Of a stretch of 56,940 nt of DNA, positions 19,231 to 28,385 are shown piece after piece; positions within the stretch are counted from its first letter, which is position 1; the number at the start of each line of letters is the position of its first letter. The stretch covers positions 1 to 56,940 of the forward strand of contig CAVZTX010000015.1 of NCBI GenBank assembly GCA_963778375.1. Direction: 5' to 3'. The stretch is from CAVZTX01 sp963778375 (GTDB lineage: Bacteria > Chloroflexota > Ktedonobacteria > Ktedonobacterales > Ktedonobacteraceae). Position numbers and translations under genes: made by a program. The notes under the pieces were generated by a model. That model saw nothing but the letters and a program-made list of their open reading frames with translations. It searched no databases and had not been told where the DNA came from.

Positions 19231-20532
19231 CTATCCCCGGGTGAGTTTTTCGAGTTCGCGTTTGAGATTCTCGATCTCTTTCTCCAGGGCGATCATTTTG
19301 AGTTCACGGCCCACTACCACTTCCTCAAACTTCTCCAGGTCTAAAATCTTTTCCTGTAGCTCGGTCTTCAATTCCTGCAAGTCGCGTACCACCTTCTCAT
19401 AAGCGCGCATATCGCGCAGGATACCGATAGCACCGATCACTCGCCCATCCGTATCGCGCAGGGCGGAGGCATTCAGCGTGGTCGGAATGACCTCACTCGA
19501 TGCACTGCGCGGATTCAGGCGGGCATTACGAGTAACACCACGTTCGATAACTTCACGCAGGGCAGCAAGGAACTCACGTGTTTCCTCAGGACTAATGAAC
19601 CGCGAGAGGGACTGTTCCAACACTTCGTCTGGACGGAAACCAAGCAACTCATAGACCGCGTCGTTCGCCTGCAAAATTTTGCCTTCCAAGTCGGAGACAA
19701 AGACCGGATCAGGTGCGTTCTTGATCAGGTTGTCTGAATAGGCCAGGGCTTTATCCAGTTCGCGCATATCACGCAAAATACCAATGGCACCAATCACCTT
19801 CCCATCGGCGTCCCGCAAGGCAGAAGCGTTCAAGCTTGTGGGAATGATCTCGCCAGAAGCGCTGCGCGGATTCAGACGAGTGTTACGAATCACGCCGCGC
19901 TCGATAACTTCACGAAGAGCAGCAGTAAACTCCCGCGTCTCTTCGGGGCTGATGAAGCGTGAGAGGGATTGTTCCAACACCTCGTCAGTGCGGAAGCCTA
20001 ATAGTTCGTAAACAGCGTCATTAGCTGAGAGGATTTTGCCTTCCAGGTCGGAGACAAAGACTGGATCAGGCGCGTTCTTAATCAAGCTATCGGCATATGC
20101 ACGCGCCTTATCCAATTCGCGCATATCACGCAGGATACCGATAGCACCAATCACCTTCCCATCCGCATCCCGCAAGGCAGAAGCATTCAGCGTCGTCGGA
20201 ATAATCTCACCAGAAGCACTGCGGGGATTGAGGCGGGCATTACGCGTTGCGCCCCGCTCGATAACCTCGCGCAACGCAGCAGTAAACTCTCGCGTCTCTT
20301 CGGGACTGATGAAGCGTGAGAGGGATTGCTCCAACACTTCGTCCGTACGGAAGCCTAACAACTCATAGACGGCGTCGTTGGCTGAGAGGATTTTGCCTTC
20401 CAGGTCAGAGACAAAGACCGGATCAGGCGCGTTTTTGATGATGATATCAGCATCGAGCGAGCCATGCGACTTGGTATTGTGAGTATTTCCGCGAGTAGGT
20501 ATCGTAGACGTTGAAGCAGCATGTGTACTCAT
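19231..20532 (-). CDS. Triple PAS-domain sensor protein without output domain
   Basis: Three tandem PAS domains with a period of exactly 119 residues, each opening with IKNAPDPVFVSDLEGKIL and closing with GKVIGAIGILRDMRELDKA. The first two copies differ at about eight positions. A C-terminal coiled coil of about 50 residues follows (LKTELQEKILDLEKFEEVVV). There is no kinase, cyclase or DNA-binding domain. The start at 20532 has GGAGG seven bases upstream; an in-frame extension to 20580 lacks one. The protein lies upstream of and in line with two histidine kinase genes, so it probably feeds them a signal through coiled-coil contact. No heme or flavin signature residue can be named; the ligand is unknown. 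Confidence 0.85.
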   Translation of the reverse strand: MSTHAASTSTIPTRGNTHNTKSHGSLDADIIIKNAPDPVFVSDLEGKILSANDAVYELLGFRTDEVLEQSLSRFISPEETREFTAALREVIERGATRNARLNPRSASGEIIPTTLNASALRDADGKVIGAIGILRDMRELDKARAYADSLIKNAPDPVFVSDLEGKILSANDAVYELLGFRTDEVLEQSLSRFISPEETREFTAALREVIERGVIRNTRLNPRSASGEIIPTSLNASALRDADGKVIGAIGILRDMRELDKALAYSDNLIKNAPDPVFVSDLEGKILQANDAVYELLGFRPDEVLEQSLSRFISPEETREFLAALREVIERGVTRNARLNPRSASSEVIPTTLNASALRDTDGRVIGAIGILRDMRAYEKVVRDLQELKTELQEKILDLEKFEEVVVGRELKMIALEKEIENLKRELEKLTRG

Positions 20533-20704
20533 GAAAAACCTCCGGTTCGAAAATAATAGGCTATCTGCGAGAAGTGGCAACCGAATATATGTGATGCAAG
20601 TGTGCCAGATAGTTACGTTAAATTGATTAACATCGATCTCTGGAAGTATAACCGCACATTTTTCTAAAGTACAACAGTGGAGTTTCTGTTATAGGAGTAA
20701 TGGG

Positions 20705-21584
20705 CTAAAAGATCGCCGTTGACCTGGGAAACGAACCAAGCACTTTGCAGAAGATAGTATGACCCGCCAAATCTGCCAGAGCACTTCGCACCGCAGGGTC
20801 ATCGCGATGGCCTTCGAAGTCAAGGTAGAAGATGTATTCCCAGATACGCTGGCGCGATGGACGAGACTCCAGTTTAAGCAGGTTAATGTTGTTTGCCGCC
20901 AGCACCCCCAGGCATTTGTGCAGCGAACCAGGCTCATGTGCGGTAGCCATCACCAGCATAGTTTTATATTCCCCCTCACGTCTCGGCGCAGGTTCTCTCC
21001 CTAGAGCAATAAAGCGCGTATAGTTGTCTTTGATGGTCTGGATATTGCGTGCCAGAATTTCAAGTTCATAGAGTTCAGCCGCGCCCGCGCCCGCTATCGC
21101 TGCGACTCCCGAAAGATTCTCCTCGCGGATCATCCTGGCGCTGCCCGCTGTATCATAGGTCGCAACAATCTCCACTCCAACTCTCGCAGGTAGACATCGC
21201 TCTGCGCTAATGCCTGTGGATGCGAAATGACTCGCTCGAATATCACTCAGTTGCTGCCCCGGTAAGCACAGCAGGCAGTGATTGACAGGGATGGCTGATT
21301 TCGCCTATTACAAACAGATCATGCTGGCGCAGCAAATCATACACATCATTAATGCTGCCTGCCTGTGAATTTTCTACAGGCACGAGTCCATAGTCAACCT
21401 CGCCTGCTGCCACTGCTCGAAAGACATCGGCGAAGCTGAGATGAGGAAGCGGCTCCGCCTGCTTGCCAAAATAAACCCTGACGGCCTCATCACCAAAAGC
21501 ACCGCGTTCACCCTGGAAAGCGATGCTGATGGTCTTTTGTATAAGTAATGAGTGTTCTGACTGGTGATTTACTGATTGCGTCAT
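20705..21584 (-). CDS. pheA: Prephenate dehydratase with ACT domain, frameshifted
   Basis: Makes phenylpyruvate from prephenate in phenylalanine synthesis. The N-terminal catalytic part reads IAFQGERGAFGDEAV, LVPVENSQAGSINDVYDLL and, after the breaks, IVATYDTAGSARMI and NYTRFIALG, the conserved family motifs. The ACT regulatory domain follows with EPGSLHKCLGVLAANNINLL and LESRPSR. Three frame changes occur at about 21294, 21222 and 21187; corrected reading gives EISHPVNHCLL and VISHPQALAQSDVYLREL, exactly as expected, so little or no sequence is missing. The start at 21584 has GAGGAG nine bases upstream. As given, no full-length enzyme is made. Three breaks within about 110 bases is more than elsewhere in the window. 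Confidence 0.82.
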
Positions 21585-21673
21585 ATCTGGCATCTCCTCG
21601 CTATGAAAGCTTGTGGCGATTGTGCCAGTTTGGTTGGGGATTGTCAAGACTGGGCAAAAGTAATGTTTCCCAT

Positions 21674-21724
21674 AAAGCAGAAGATGACAGAGAAGGCACA
21701 TCTTGCTCTGTCATCTTCTGCTTT
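21674..21724. terminator. Perfect 19-bp stem-loop between the Asp-box gene and pheA
   Basis: AAAGCAGAAGATGACAGAG at 21674-21692 pairs without mismatch with CTCTGTCATCTTCTGCTTT at 21706-21724, leaving a 13-base loop. It lies 29 bases past the stop of the gene at 21753-23243 and about 90 bases before the pheA start. The A-rich start and T-rich end of the stem would let it act as a terminator on either strand, though the U tract is short. Confidence 0.6.
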
Positions 21725-21752
21725 AGAGACTACTGAAGATCCTCGAATTCAG

Positions 21753-23243
21753 TTAAAAAGCAGTTCGCAAGGAAAGCCCATGTGACTGAGATTTAGAAGC
21801 CACAGTAGCATTACCACTTGACGTAATCGGGCCCTCTGTCACTTTCAGGTCTAGTTCTCCGACGGTAAACATGGCTTCGTTGAGGAATCCGTCACTTGGT
21901 GGAGTCGCGACTGCAAACACGGGGAAGGCATCATCACCAACGATGGTGGTACCGATATAGTCTCCGACCATGAAGCCGGAGGTTGTGTCCGCCAGCCAGG
22001 CGAGTTTCATTGGGCCAGCAAGTTGCTGTGCCGCACTCCAACTTGCCCCGCCATTGGTTGATGATACAAAGCCAACATCGAGCTGACAATTGTAGGTGAA
22101 GCAAGCTGCATTCGGGAAGTAGTAGTAGGTCAGCGCAAGGTGAGCATGGCTCCCGGAGGTCTTTCTATCAACGCCAATGCCGGGGATGATGTGGTTGACG
22201 CCGCTGCCAATGGCATCAATGGGGATGCGCTGTACTGCCGACCATGTAACGCCATCGTTGGAGGTGCTCATGACAAGGTCATCGGCACTACAATTCGTTT
22301 CGAAACGGCAATCTTGCCAGACGACATATACTGTGCCTGATCCATCAATTTGGGCAGATGCGAGACCACCTCCATCGCGAATGCTGGCATTTTCAAAGAA
22401 AAGGTTGATGGTCGCAATGGTGACAGGGGTGCTCCAGCTATTACCGCCATCGATGGAAATGAAAGAAACCATCGTGCCGTCAGAAGCATCCGTGATGGGA
22501 ACGATGACTGTGCCATTCGGCTGGACAAGCGGTTGTCCACCAATACCAAAGAATGTCTGGTTGGCAGGACTTAGTGGCGGTCCCCAGGTTGTGCCGCCAT
22601 CGGTAGATGTGCTCATCAAGATTTGCCCCTGGCCGAAGGATGCTGCATTGTCCCATTCAACATAGCAGTGGCCGTAGAATGGACTGCTGGGTGTATTATC
22701 GCAGGTGATCCAGTCCTTGTCATAGAACTGACCGGAGGGAACGGTACTCACTGTTACAGCATTTTTCCAGGTATGCCCGCCATCTAGAGATTGGTTAACC
22801 AGGACGGCTGCACCAATGGCGGCACTATTGACGGCTAGGGAAGAGATCAGCCAGATGTGATGAGCGGCATCATAGGCAACGACGGGATCGCTATCGCGGG
22901 TATAAATTCCGGGAGGTGTGGCGAAGATAGTTGTGCCGGGCAAAAAACCATGCGTCCAACTATTACCCTTATCGGTTGAAGTTGCCCAACCAATATTCGA
23001 ACCTCCACCATCGAAAAAGCGACCGGTTTGGAAAGCAGCTACGAGAGTTGAGCCAAAGGAGTAAATATCTGGCTCAACCTGGGTGTGGTGCTGGCTGGTG
23101 CTATTGGTGTATGGATCACTGCTGATCTGGACCAGTTTTACCGACGCGAGGGCAAAACCACTGGATGAGAAGATCAGTAGGACAGAGCATACGAGAACCA
23201 GCAAGACGCGGGTTTGCCAATTGAACCGGGATAGAAAAGGCAT
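21753..23243 (-). CDS. Secreted Asp-box (BNR-repeat, sialidase-fold) protein
   Basis: A 496-residue protein with a signal peptide (VLLVLVCSVLLIFSSSGFALA, with AxA-like cleavage). Asp-box repeats include STDKGNSWTH, SLDGGHTWKN, STDGGTTWGP, SIDGGNSWST and STNGGASWSA, which mark a six-bladed sialidase-type propeller. The Arg triad and the Tyr/Glu pair of true sialidases cannot be assigned from sequence alone, so this is an extracellular Asp-box propeller and not a proven glycosidase. The start at 23243 is followed by a short basic stretch (RFNWQTR) as expected for a signal peptide. It is followed by a strong stem-loop and has no functional link to pheA. Confidence 0.8.
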   Translation of the reverse strand: MPFLSRFNWQTRVLLVLVCSVLLIFSSSGFALASVKLVQISSDPYTNSTSQHHTQVEPDIYSFGSTLVAAFQTGRFFDGGGSNIGWATSTDKGNSWTHGFLPGTTIFATPPGIYTRDSDPVVAYDAAHHIWLISSLAVNSAAIGAAVLVNQSLDGGHTWKNAVTVSTVPSGQFYDKDWITCDNTPSSPFYGHCYVEWDNAASFGQGQILMSTSTDGGTTWGPPLSPANQTFFGIGGQPLVQPNGTVIVPITDASDGTMVSFISIDGGNSWSTPVTIATINLFFENASIRDGGGLASAQIDGSGTVYVVWQDCRFETNCSADDLVMSTSNDGVTWSAVQRIPIDAIGSGVNHIIPGIGVDRKTSGSHAHLALTYYYFPNAACFTYNCQLDVGFVSSTNGGASWSAAQQLAGPMKLAWLADTTSGFMVGDYIGTTIVGDDAFPVFAVATPPSDGFLNEAMFTVGELDLKVTEGPITSSGNATVASKSQSHGLSLRTAF

Positions 23244-23516
23244 CGTTGTTTCCTCCTTAGAAAAGAATCAAATACTGAGCGTTAAGATGGACGATCTTCG
23301 GAGTAACGATTCTACGAGGTATCCGCTTTACAAGGGCCAAAAGAATAAGGTAGGGTGATAGACTAGAAGAATAACCGCTAACTTCGCATCAAAAGAAAAG
23401 CCACCCCGATAATTTAACCACACGCAAGTGTCTTTAGGGTAGATGTGGCGTTGCAATTGGGTGGTCGCGTTGAAAAGAAGAAAGATCATGGTAGAAATTT
23501 CTCCACCATAAAAGAA

Positions 23517-23544
23517 ACAAGCCCCCGATCATTCGAGGGCTTGT
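23517..23544 (-). terminator. Terminator of the small protein gene
   Basis: ACAAGCCCCCGA, loop TCAT, TCGAGGGCTTGT: twelve pairs with one mismatch. Minus-strand tail is TTGTTTCTTTT. It lies 20 bases past the stop at 23564. Confidence 0.65.
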
Positions 23545-23563
23545 AGTTTTGACAACATTGCGA

Positions 23564-23752
23564 TTATTGCATGCTGTAGTGAGACTTATGGTAAAAGACC
23601 ATGCCCTTCCCAAGCACCTTAACGGGCTGGAGTTCCTTAAGCATAATCGCTTCGCCGCATTTTACGCAGATGCGGTCGGTCATGTGGTTGACCTCTTCAC
23701 GATTTGCCAGCGAGGCACGGGCAGTCTTTGAAAGTTCACCCTTTTTCGGCAT
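23564..23752 (-). CDS. Small protein with a CxxC pair, function unknown
   Basis: A 62-residue protein, rich in Lys at the N-terminus (MPKKGELSKTARASLANREE), with a single CVKCGE pair in the middle and a hydrophobic-basic end (LGKGMVFYHKSHYSMQ). One CxxC plus two His residues could bind a metal or let it dimerise around zinc. An AAAGGGGG ribosome binding site stands about nine bases before the ATG, and the gene has its own terminator, both of which support real expression. I do not recognise the family. Confidence 0.6.
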   Translation of the reverse strand: MPKKGELSKTARASLANREEVNHMTDRICVKCGEAIMLKELQPVKVLGKGMVFYHKSHYSMQ

Positions 23753-23895
23753 GAGTTGTGGCCCCCTTTCGGCTATCTTCTTCTGACTTCTCTAGAGTAT
23801 TGGCATACTCTCCAATGCGAGACCCATAGAGTCGCATCGTTTCGAACGGTAGTATACCATAGGGAAAGTGTGCTGTCCAATTATGAAAACACTCT

Positions 23896-24616
23896 GTGAG
23901 GATTACTTATTCCCTCCCCGTCCTGCCATAGATGGAACTGAGAGGCTATATTCAAGAGGAAATTAAAAAGTGGAGCCAGGAGACCTGACTCCACTCAAAT
24001 GATACATATGTTACAAAAAAACGAACTACGGATTTCGCGCTATAACAATGCATTACTCGCTGCACTACGAAGACGCACTACAAGCGGAACTACATCTATT
24101 CGCCTAAATATCCGACGTTAAGAGAGACTCCGTTTGCCTCTCACATGAATAAACGAAAGAAAAGGGGAAATGTAACGATAGTTGTGTACTTAATTATGGT
24201 GATGTTCTATTTTTCAAACGTATTAGGATAGGGGGAGATTGAAGAGGGAAGCCAGCTTGGTTGTATCTGAGGATTGCTTATTCCCCACCCTATCCTGCCA
24301 TAATTGAAACTGACGGGTCACTCAAAAGGAAATTAAAAAGTGGAGTCAGGAGACCTGGCCCCACTCAAATGATACATATGTTACAAAGAAACGAACTACG
24401 GATTTCGCGCTAAAAAATGCATTACACACCGCACTACGAAGTCGCACTACAAGCGGAACTACATCTATTTGCCTAAATATCCGACGTTAAGAGAGACTCT
24501 GTTTGCCTCTCACATGAATAAACGAAAAAAAGGGGAAATTAACGATATTTGTACTTAATTATGGCGATGTTCTATTTTTCAAACTGTATTAGAATGGTGG
24601 GAGATTGAAGAGGGAA
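23896..24616. repeat. Tandem non-coding duplication of about 355 bp with conserved stem-loop
   Basis: Copy one (23896-24250) and copy two (24266-24616) are offset by 370 bases and agree over their whole length apart from scattered substitutions and small indels. Both hold the 25-base hairpin that begins GTGGAGCCAGG (copy one) or GTGGAGTCAGG (copy two) and closes with CCTGACTCCAC or CCTGGCCCCAC. Both also hold four ACTAC pentamers and a shared end, GAGATTGAAGAGGGAA. No open frame is conserved between copies. The second copy runs into the broken AAA gene. Confidence 0.75.
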
Positions 24617-25215
24617 ACAGAGAAGCCACCCTTTAATCCCACTAATGCTTCTGCTATACTCTCTTTGACCGAACATATCCGTAATCATTTCTTTGCCATA
24701 AAACTCATCTATACTGATGATAGAGAGAAATCATTTCCAGAGGTGTTGAAGAGAAAATACGACAGTGACGAGACTACAGTAGATCAAATGCTCAAGAATG
24801 GGAACGTTTTAGCCATGGAAACAGTATCTTGTAGTAGTTGCCAATGCATTCGAGGACAATTCTTTACATTGAACAGCCAGAGATTCACTTACATCCGCGC
24901 GCTCAGTATGCAATGGCTGAAGTCTTAGCAGATGCTGCTAAGCAAGAGAAGCGGCTAATTATTGAGACGCATAGCTCATTGCTGTTGTTGGGTATCCAGA
25001 CATTGGTAGCGGAAGGTAAACTCTCCCCTGAACTGGTTAAGCTGCACTGGTTTACTCGAAAAGAGGATGGATCTACACAGATTGATAGCGCTGACCTGGA
25101 TGAACGAGGCACATATGGTGATTGGGCTGAAGATTTTGACGATGTAGCCCTATATTCAGAAGATCGCTTTTTAAATGCTCAGACCCATATGAAGAAAGGA
25201 TATGTGAATGGGTAG
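24605..25215 (+). pseudogene. C-terminal remnant of an AAA (DUF3696/OLD-like) ATPase
   Basis: The second half reads LYIEQPEIHLHPRAQYAMAE (Walker B and the following helix) and RLIIETHSSLLLLGIQTLV (D-loop and switch His) and ends with a DUF3696-like tail (DERGTYGDWAEDFDDVALYS). Upstream a different frame carries VVVANAFED, which belongs directly before the Walker B, so the frame breaks at about 24855. The Walker A half is missing, replaced by the end of the tandem repeat and a short unrelated frame. The 3' end overlaps the PIN-like gene by eight bases, so the two were co-translated partners. Confidence 0.65.
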
Positions 25216-26340
25216 GAAAGCGGCGAAGCGCCTGGTTGTCGATACCAGTGTCGCACGCGCTTCAGGTGGTGGGATTGCACAAGATGATACCTCTATAAGC
25301 TGTCGTGAGTTTCTGCTCACACTGCGGGATAATACAAAGCACCAGATTGTTATGTCTGATGCACTTGAGTTGGAGTGGAGTAGACATCAATCCCGTTTTG
25401 CTCGTCGCTGGCTGATTGCAATGGAGAGTAAAAGGAGAGTTTTCCATATAGGAATGCCAACACAAAGAAAGTTACGACTAAAGGTGCAGCGTGCTGCTGA
25501 AACAAAAACGGCCAGTGATGCCATGCTGAAAGACATGCTTCTCATTGAGGCAGCGTATTATACCGATAAAATCATTATATCTTTGGACGAAACTGTGAGA
25601 AAGTATTTCGATGTGACTAGCGAGCACGTACCTGCTTTAAAGTATATTATCTGGGTGAATCCCTGTATCACTGAAGAAATTGCTATTGATTGGCTAAAGA
25701 GTGGCGCTGAATTAAGAAGGAATGCTGGATACCGTGGAAAAGCAGCACAAGTGAATGAAACCATTGAAGAACAGCAACATTCGCTTGCTCCTACTGACCA
25801 TCTGAAACGTATTGTGGTCGTCGGGGTTTCGGGGGCTGGAAAAACTGCACTTGCCCGGCTGTTAGCTCGGCGTCTGGATTTATCTCACATTGAACTCAAT
25901 GCCCTCTTTTGGGAAGCAAACTGGACGCAGGTTACCTCTGAGGTATTCCGGGAACGTGTGGCGCAAGCGCTTTGTGCCGATCGCTGGGTAGTGGATGGCA
26001 ATTACAACCAGGTGCGTGATCTTACCTGGTCACAAGCTGATACTGTTGTCTGGTTGGACTATGGATTGGGACAATTCTGATGCGCGTGGTGCGGCGGACC
26101 CTTCGACGTATCTTTACGCGTGAGGAGCTTTGGAATGGCAATCGCAAATCCTTGGTTAAGGGTTTGTTTACACGCGATTCCATCATTGTCTGGGCAATCA
26201 CAAGCTACTCGAAAGTACGTAGGCGTTATCTTGCTGCTCAGGTCGATCCAGCGTACGCTCATCTCGATATAATACATCTGAGGACGCCTCGTGATACGCA
26301 GGTATGGCTTTCCCGGCTTCCAACGCCCTCACGCATTTAA
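25208..26340 (+). CDS. PIN-like nuclease fused to an adenylate-kinase-like P-loop kinase, one frame break
   Basis: Residues 1-170 look like a PIN-like domain: KRLVVDTSVARASGG with the first acidic residue, VMSDALELEWSRH, TASDAMLKDMLLIEAAYYTD and IISLDETVRKYF with the later acidic residues. From about residue 198 a second unit begins with IVVVGVSGAGKTALARLLAR (Walker A) and continues with NALFWEANWT and VVDGNYNQVRD, as in FlaR/topology-modulation-type small P-loop kinases. The frame breaks at about 26070; RRIFTREELWNGNRKSL and the rest to 26340 lie in the next frame. It overlaps the AAA remnant by eight bases. An ATPase plus PIN-like nuclease pair suggests a defence or toxin-like system; the kinase fusion may be genuine or a later joining of neighbours. 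Confidence 0.65.
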
Positions 26341-26429
26341 GGAACATTGCGTTGACTAGCTCCTATGATTTTACACATTTTTTACAAATTTCCGCCTCTT
26401 TCCTGATAACTGCACCGTAGACTCTACTT

Positions 26430-27042
26430 TTACCAGCCTGGCATACCTGCTAAATTCAACTGATACATTCGCAGAGGTACCTTGCGATCATCCTCCGATG
26501 CTAGATTTAAAGCAAAAAGGCGATCGATGCACGCCCCCAATGATCCAACATGAGAAATCTCGATGTGAGAACATACAACCTGAGGTAACTCATTGATCGA
26601 TTGTAGATAAGAACGTACCTTCTCCCGGCGAGCGTAAATATGGGCAAGCGTAATATGTGGATCACGTGGACGGGCATAGGGTGTTGTCAGATATTTCCCA
26701 AGAACGTTTTCACGCATCATCTTTCTTAGCTCCGTAAGAGCAAGATTTTCCTCAATATTGCATTGAACAAATCTCTCTTTTAACGGGTCAATGTATGGCT
26801 GACTCAGTTCGAGCGTAAGTGGCTTCAATCTGGCGAGCAAATATTTCCGTTTCTTTAAGCAATGCTTTAAAGGGTTGTGAAGGAACAAAATCTCCCATCA
26901 CGAGTGTGATATGAGGAATCATAGGAGATGTATCATTGAAGACAATAGCCGATTTTGCAATACGCCTTATATTTGCATTCACCTGGCGACAAAACTGTAT
27001 TGTTTGTTCATCTAGAGCAAGGTGAATATTGAGCCTGACCAT
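26430..27042 (-). CDS. 2H phosphoesterase (2'-5' RNA ligase superfamily), one frame break
   Basis: Two HxT motifs mark the family: PHITLVMGDF in the first half and PHITLAHIYARRE in the second, at the distance expected for a protein of about 200 residues. N-terminal MVRLNIHLALDE is also typical. The frame changes at about 26828: the first half runs on as ETEIFARQI, the second resumes as KPLTLELSQP. As given only a fragment of 84 residues would be made from the first frame. Members hydrolyse cyclic phosphodiesters of RNA or nucleotides; the substrate here is unknown. It stands convergent to the PIN-like gene. Confidence 0.7.
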
Positions 27043-27398
27043 ACAACTTCACTCCTTCGATCTTGTGTAAGTATCTGATTTCCCTACTACTACTAATCAA
27101 GCAAGCCCGCAAAAGCGGACAATACAGTAGAGGTGAAAGGGGCTTTAGGTAGAACTACCGAAATTTATGTTTACATATGTTGAAATGGAATGATATAGAT
27201 AACTTGAAAGAATAGTGAGAAGTATGGTATTGTTCCCATTAAAGCTGTGTTTTTTACTTGTCATTCGGAAAGGCAACTATGCAAGATACCTGGACAAATG
27301 CCTGCTCCTCTCGTACACTTAAAGTAATGGATATATTCCCCTATAGAAACAAGGCATCCCACGAAATGCCTCCACTTATCAGCTAGAGGGAAGCTATA
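27043..27398 (+). other. Intergenic region upstream of the molybdoenzyme operon
   Basis: No gene is seen. It is the divergent control region between the 2H gene and the Fe-S/NrfD/molybdopterin operon. GAGGGAAG before the ATG at 27399 serves as ribosome binding site. No clear -35/-10 pair or operator is evident. Confidence 0.5.
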
Positions 27399-28385
27399 AT
27401 GACCAAATATGCATTCGTCATTGATCAGCGCAAGTGTATTGGCTGCCATGCCTGTACTGTTGCTTGTAAAGCTGAGCATGATGTACCCATTGGTGTGTAC
27501 CGCACCTGGGTCAAATATATCGAACGGGGAGAGTTTCCGAACTCTCGCCGCTATTTTCTTGTCAATCGCTGCAATCACTGTGACAATGCTCCCTGTGTCG
27601 CTATTTGTCCGACTAAAGCTTTTTATCAGCGCAAGGATGGCATAGTCGATTTCGACTCAAGTCGCTGTATAGGCTGTAAGTCCTGCATGCAGGCGTGTCC
27701 ATACGACGCTCTTTACATCGATCCCTACAGCCATACTGCCGCGAAGTGCAACTATTGTGCGCATCGCACCGAAATGGGCCTGGAGCCAGCATGCGTTATA
27801 GTCTGCCCGGAGCATGCTATTATCGCAGGTGATCTGCACAATCCACATTCCGAAATTGCAAACATCTTGGCGCATGAGCCTGTGCGCGTACGCAAGCCAG
27901 AGCAGGGAACTCTGCCCAAAGTCTACTATCTGGGTGCAGATGAGGCTGCTATCAATCCCGAACGAGCAGTTGAGGAACTTCCGCACATGACGATGTGGGG
28001 TACCCTGCTGAAACCGGGTCATGAGGATGAAAGCGCGATTGATAGAAGCAAATCCCTACGCCAGGGTTCCAATGTATCACTTGTATCTAATGTATCAGAT
28101 GTATCACTTGTATCGGATGTATCAGTTGTATCCAGTGAAAGCGAAATTGAAAGAAGCAGGCCAGCGCGGCTTCCTCAGACGATCAATCCGCTCAAGCCCT
28201 ACTCGCCTCTTGAGCCTGCGCGAGACGTACCTGTGAATGCGCACCTCGTCTACGACACTCCTAAGAATAGCGCGTCCGTGGGGGCCGAAGGTATCAACCT
28301 ATCTAGGTACAAAGTCAATCGGTGCTGGAGTAATGATCGTCGCGGCACTGGCTCTGGCGCTTTATGGATTGAGAGGACCACTTAG
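27399..28385 (+). CDS. Four-cluster ferredoxin-like Fe-S subunit of a molybdoenzyme (DmsB/SoeB-type), probably continuous with the NrfD anchor
   Basis: Residues 1-170 hold four Cys sets: CIGCHACTVACK, CNHCDNAPCVAICP, CIGCKSCMQACPY and CNYCAHR with CVIVCP. These bind four Fe-S clusters that carry electrons between the molybdenum site and the membrane. After residue 215 comes a linker with seven 9-base repeats, then VYDTPKNSASVG. The frame breaks at about 28283: with one G fewer in the GGGGG run it would read on as GPKVSTYLGTKSIGAG into the NrfD membrane part, giving one protein of about 580 residues. The last 35 residues of the given frame are therefore probably not native. No signal peptide. 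First gene of a four-gene sulfur or redox operon. Confidence 0.88.
   Translation: MTKYAFVIDQRKCIGCHACTVACKAEHDVPIGVYRTWVKYIERGEFPNSRRYFLVNRCNHCDNAPCVAICPTKAFYQRKDGIVDFDSSRCIGCKSCMQACPYDALYIDPYSHTAAKCNYCAHRTEMGLEPACVIVCPEHAIIAGDLHNPHSEIANILAHEPVRVRKPEQGTLPKVYYLGADEAAINPERAVEELPHMTMWGTLLKPGHEDESAIDRSKSLRQGSNVSLVSNVSDVSLVSDVSVVSSESEIERSRPARLPQTINPLKPYSPLEPARDVPVNAHLVYDTPKNSASVGAEGINLSRYKVNRCWSNDRRGTGSGALWIERTT
28071..28133 (+). repeat. In-frame 9-base tandem repeat, seven units
   Basis: Units of the form xxTGTATCx (AATGTATCA, CTTGTATCT, GATGTATCA and so on) encode NVS-LVS-NVS-DVS-LVS-DVS-VVS in the linker between the Fe-S and membrane parts. The unit length keeps the frame, so copy number can change without harm. 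Confidence 0.8.

Noticed and set aside
21585..21700. T-box or amino-acid riboswitch before pheA
   Set aside because: The leader has a long perfect stem but no T-box consensus, specifier loop or competing antiterminator that I can find.
21753..23243. True sialidase
   Set aside because: Asp-boxes define the fold only; the catalytic Arg triad and Tyr/Glu pair could not be placed.
28071..28133. CRISPR-like short repeats
   Set aside because: Units are contiguous 9-mers without spacers and lie in a coding frame. No CRISPR array or cas gene was seen in the window.
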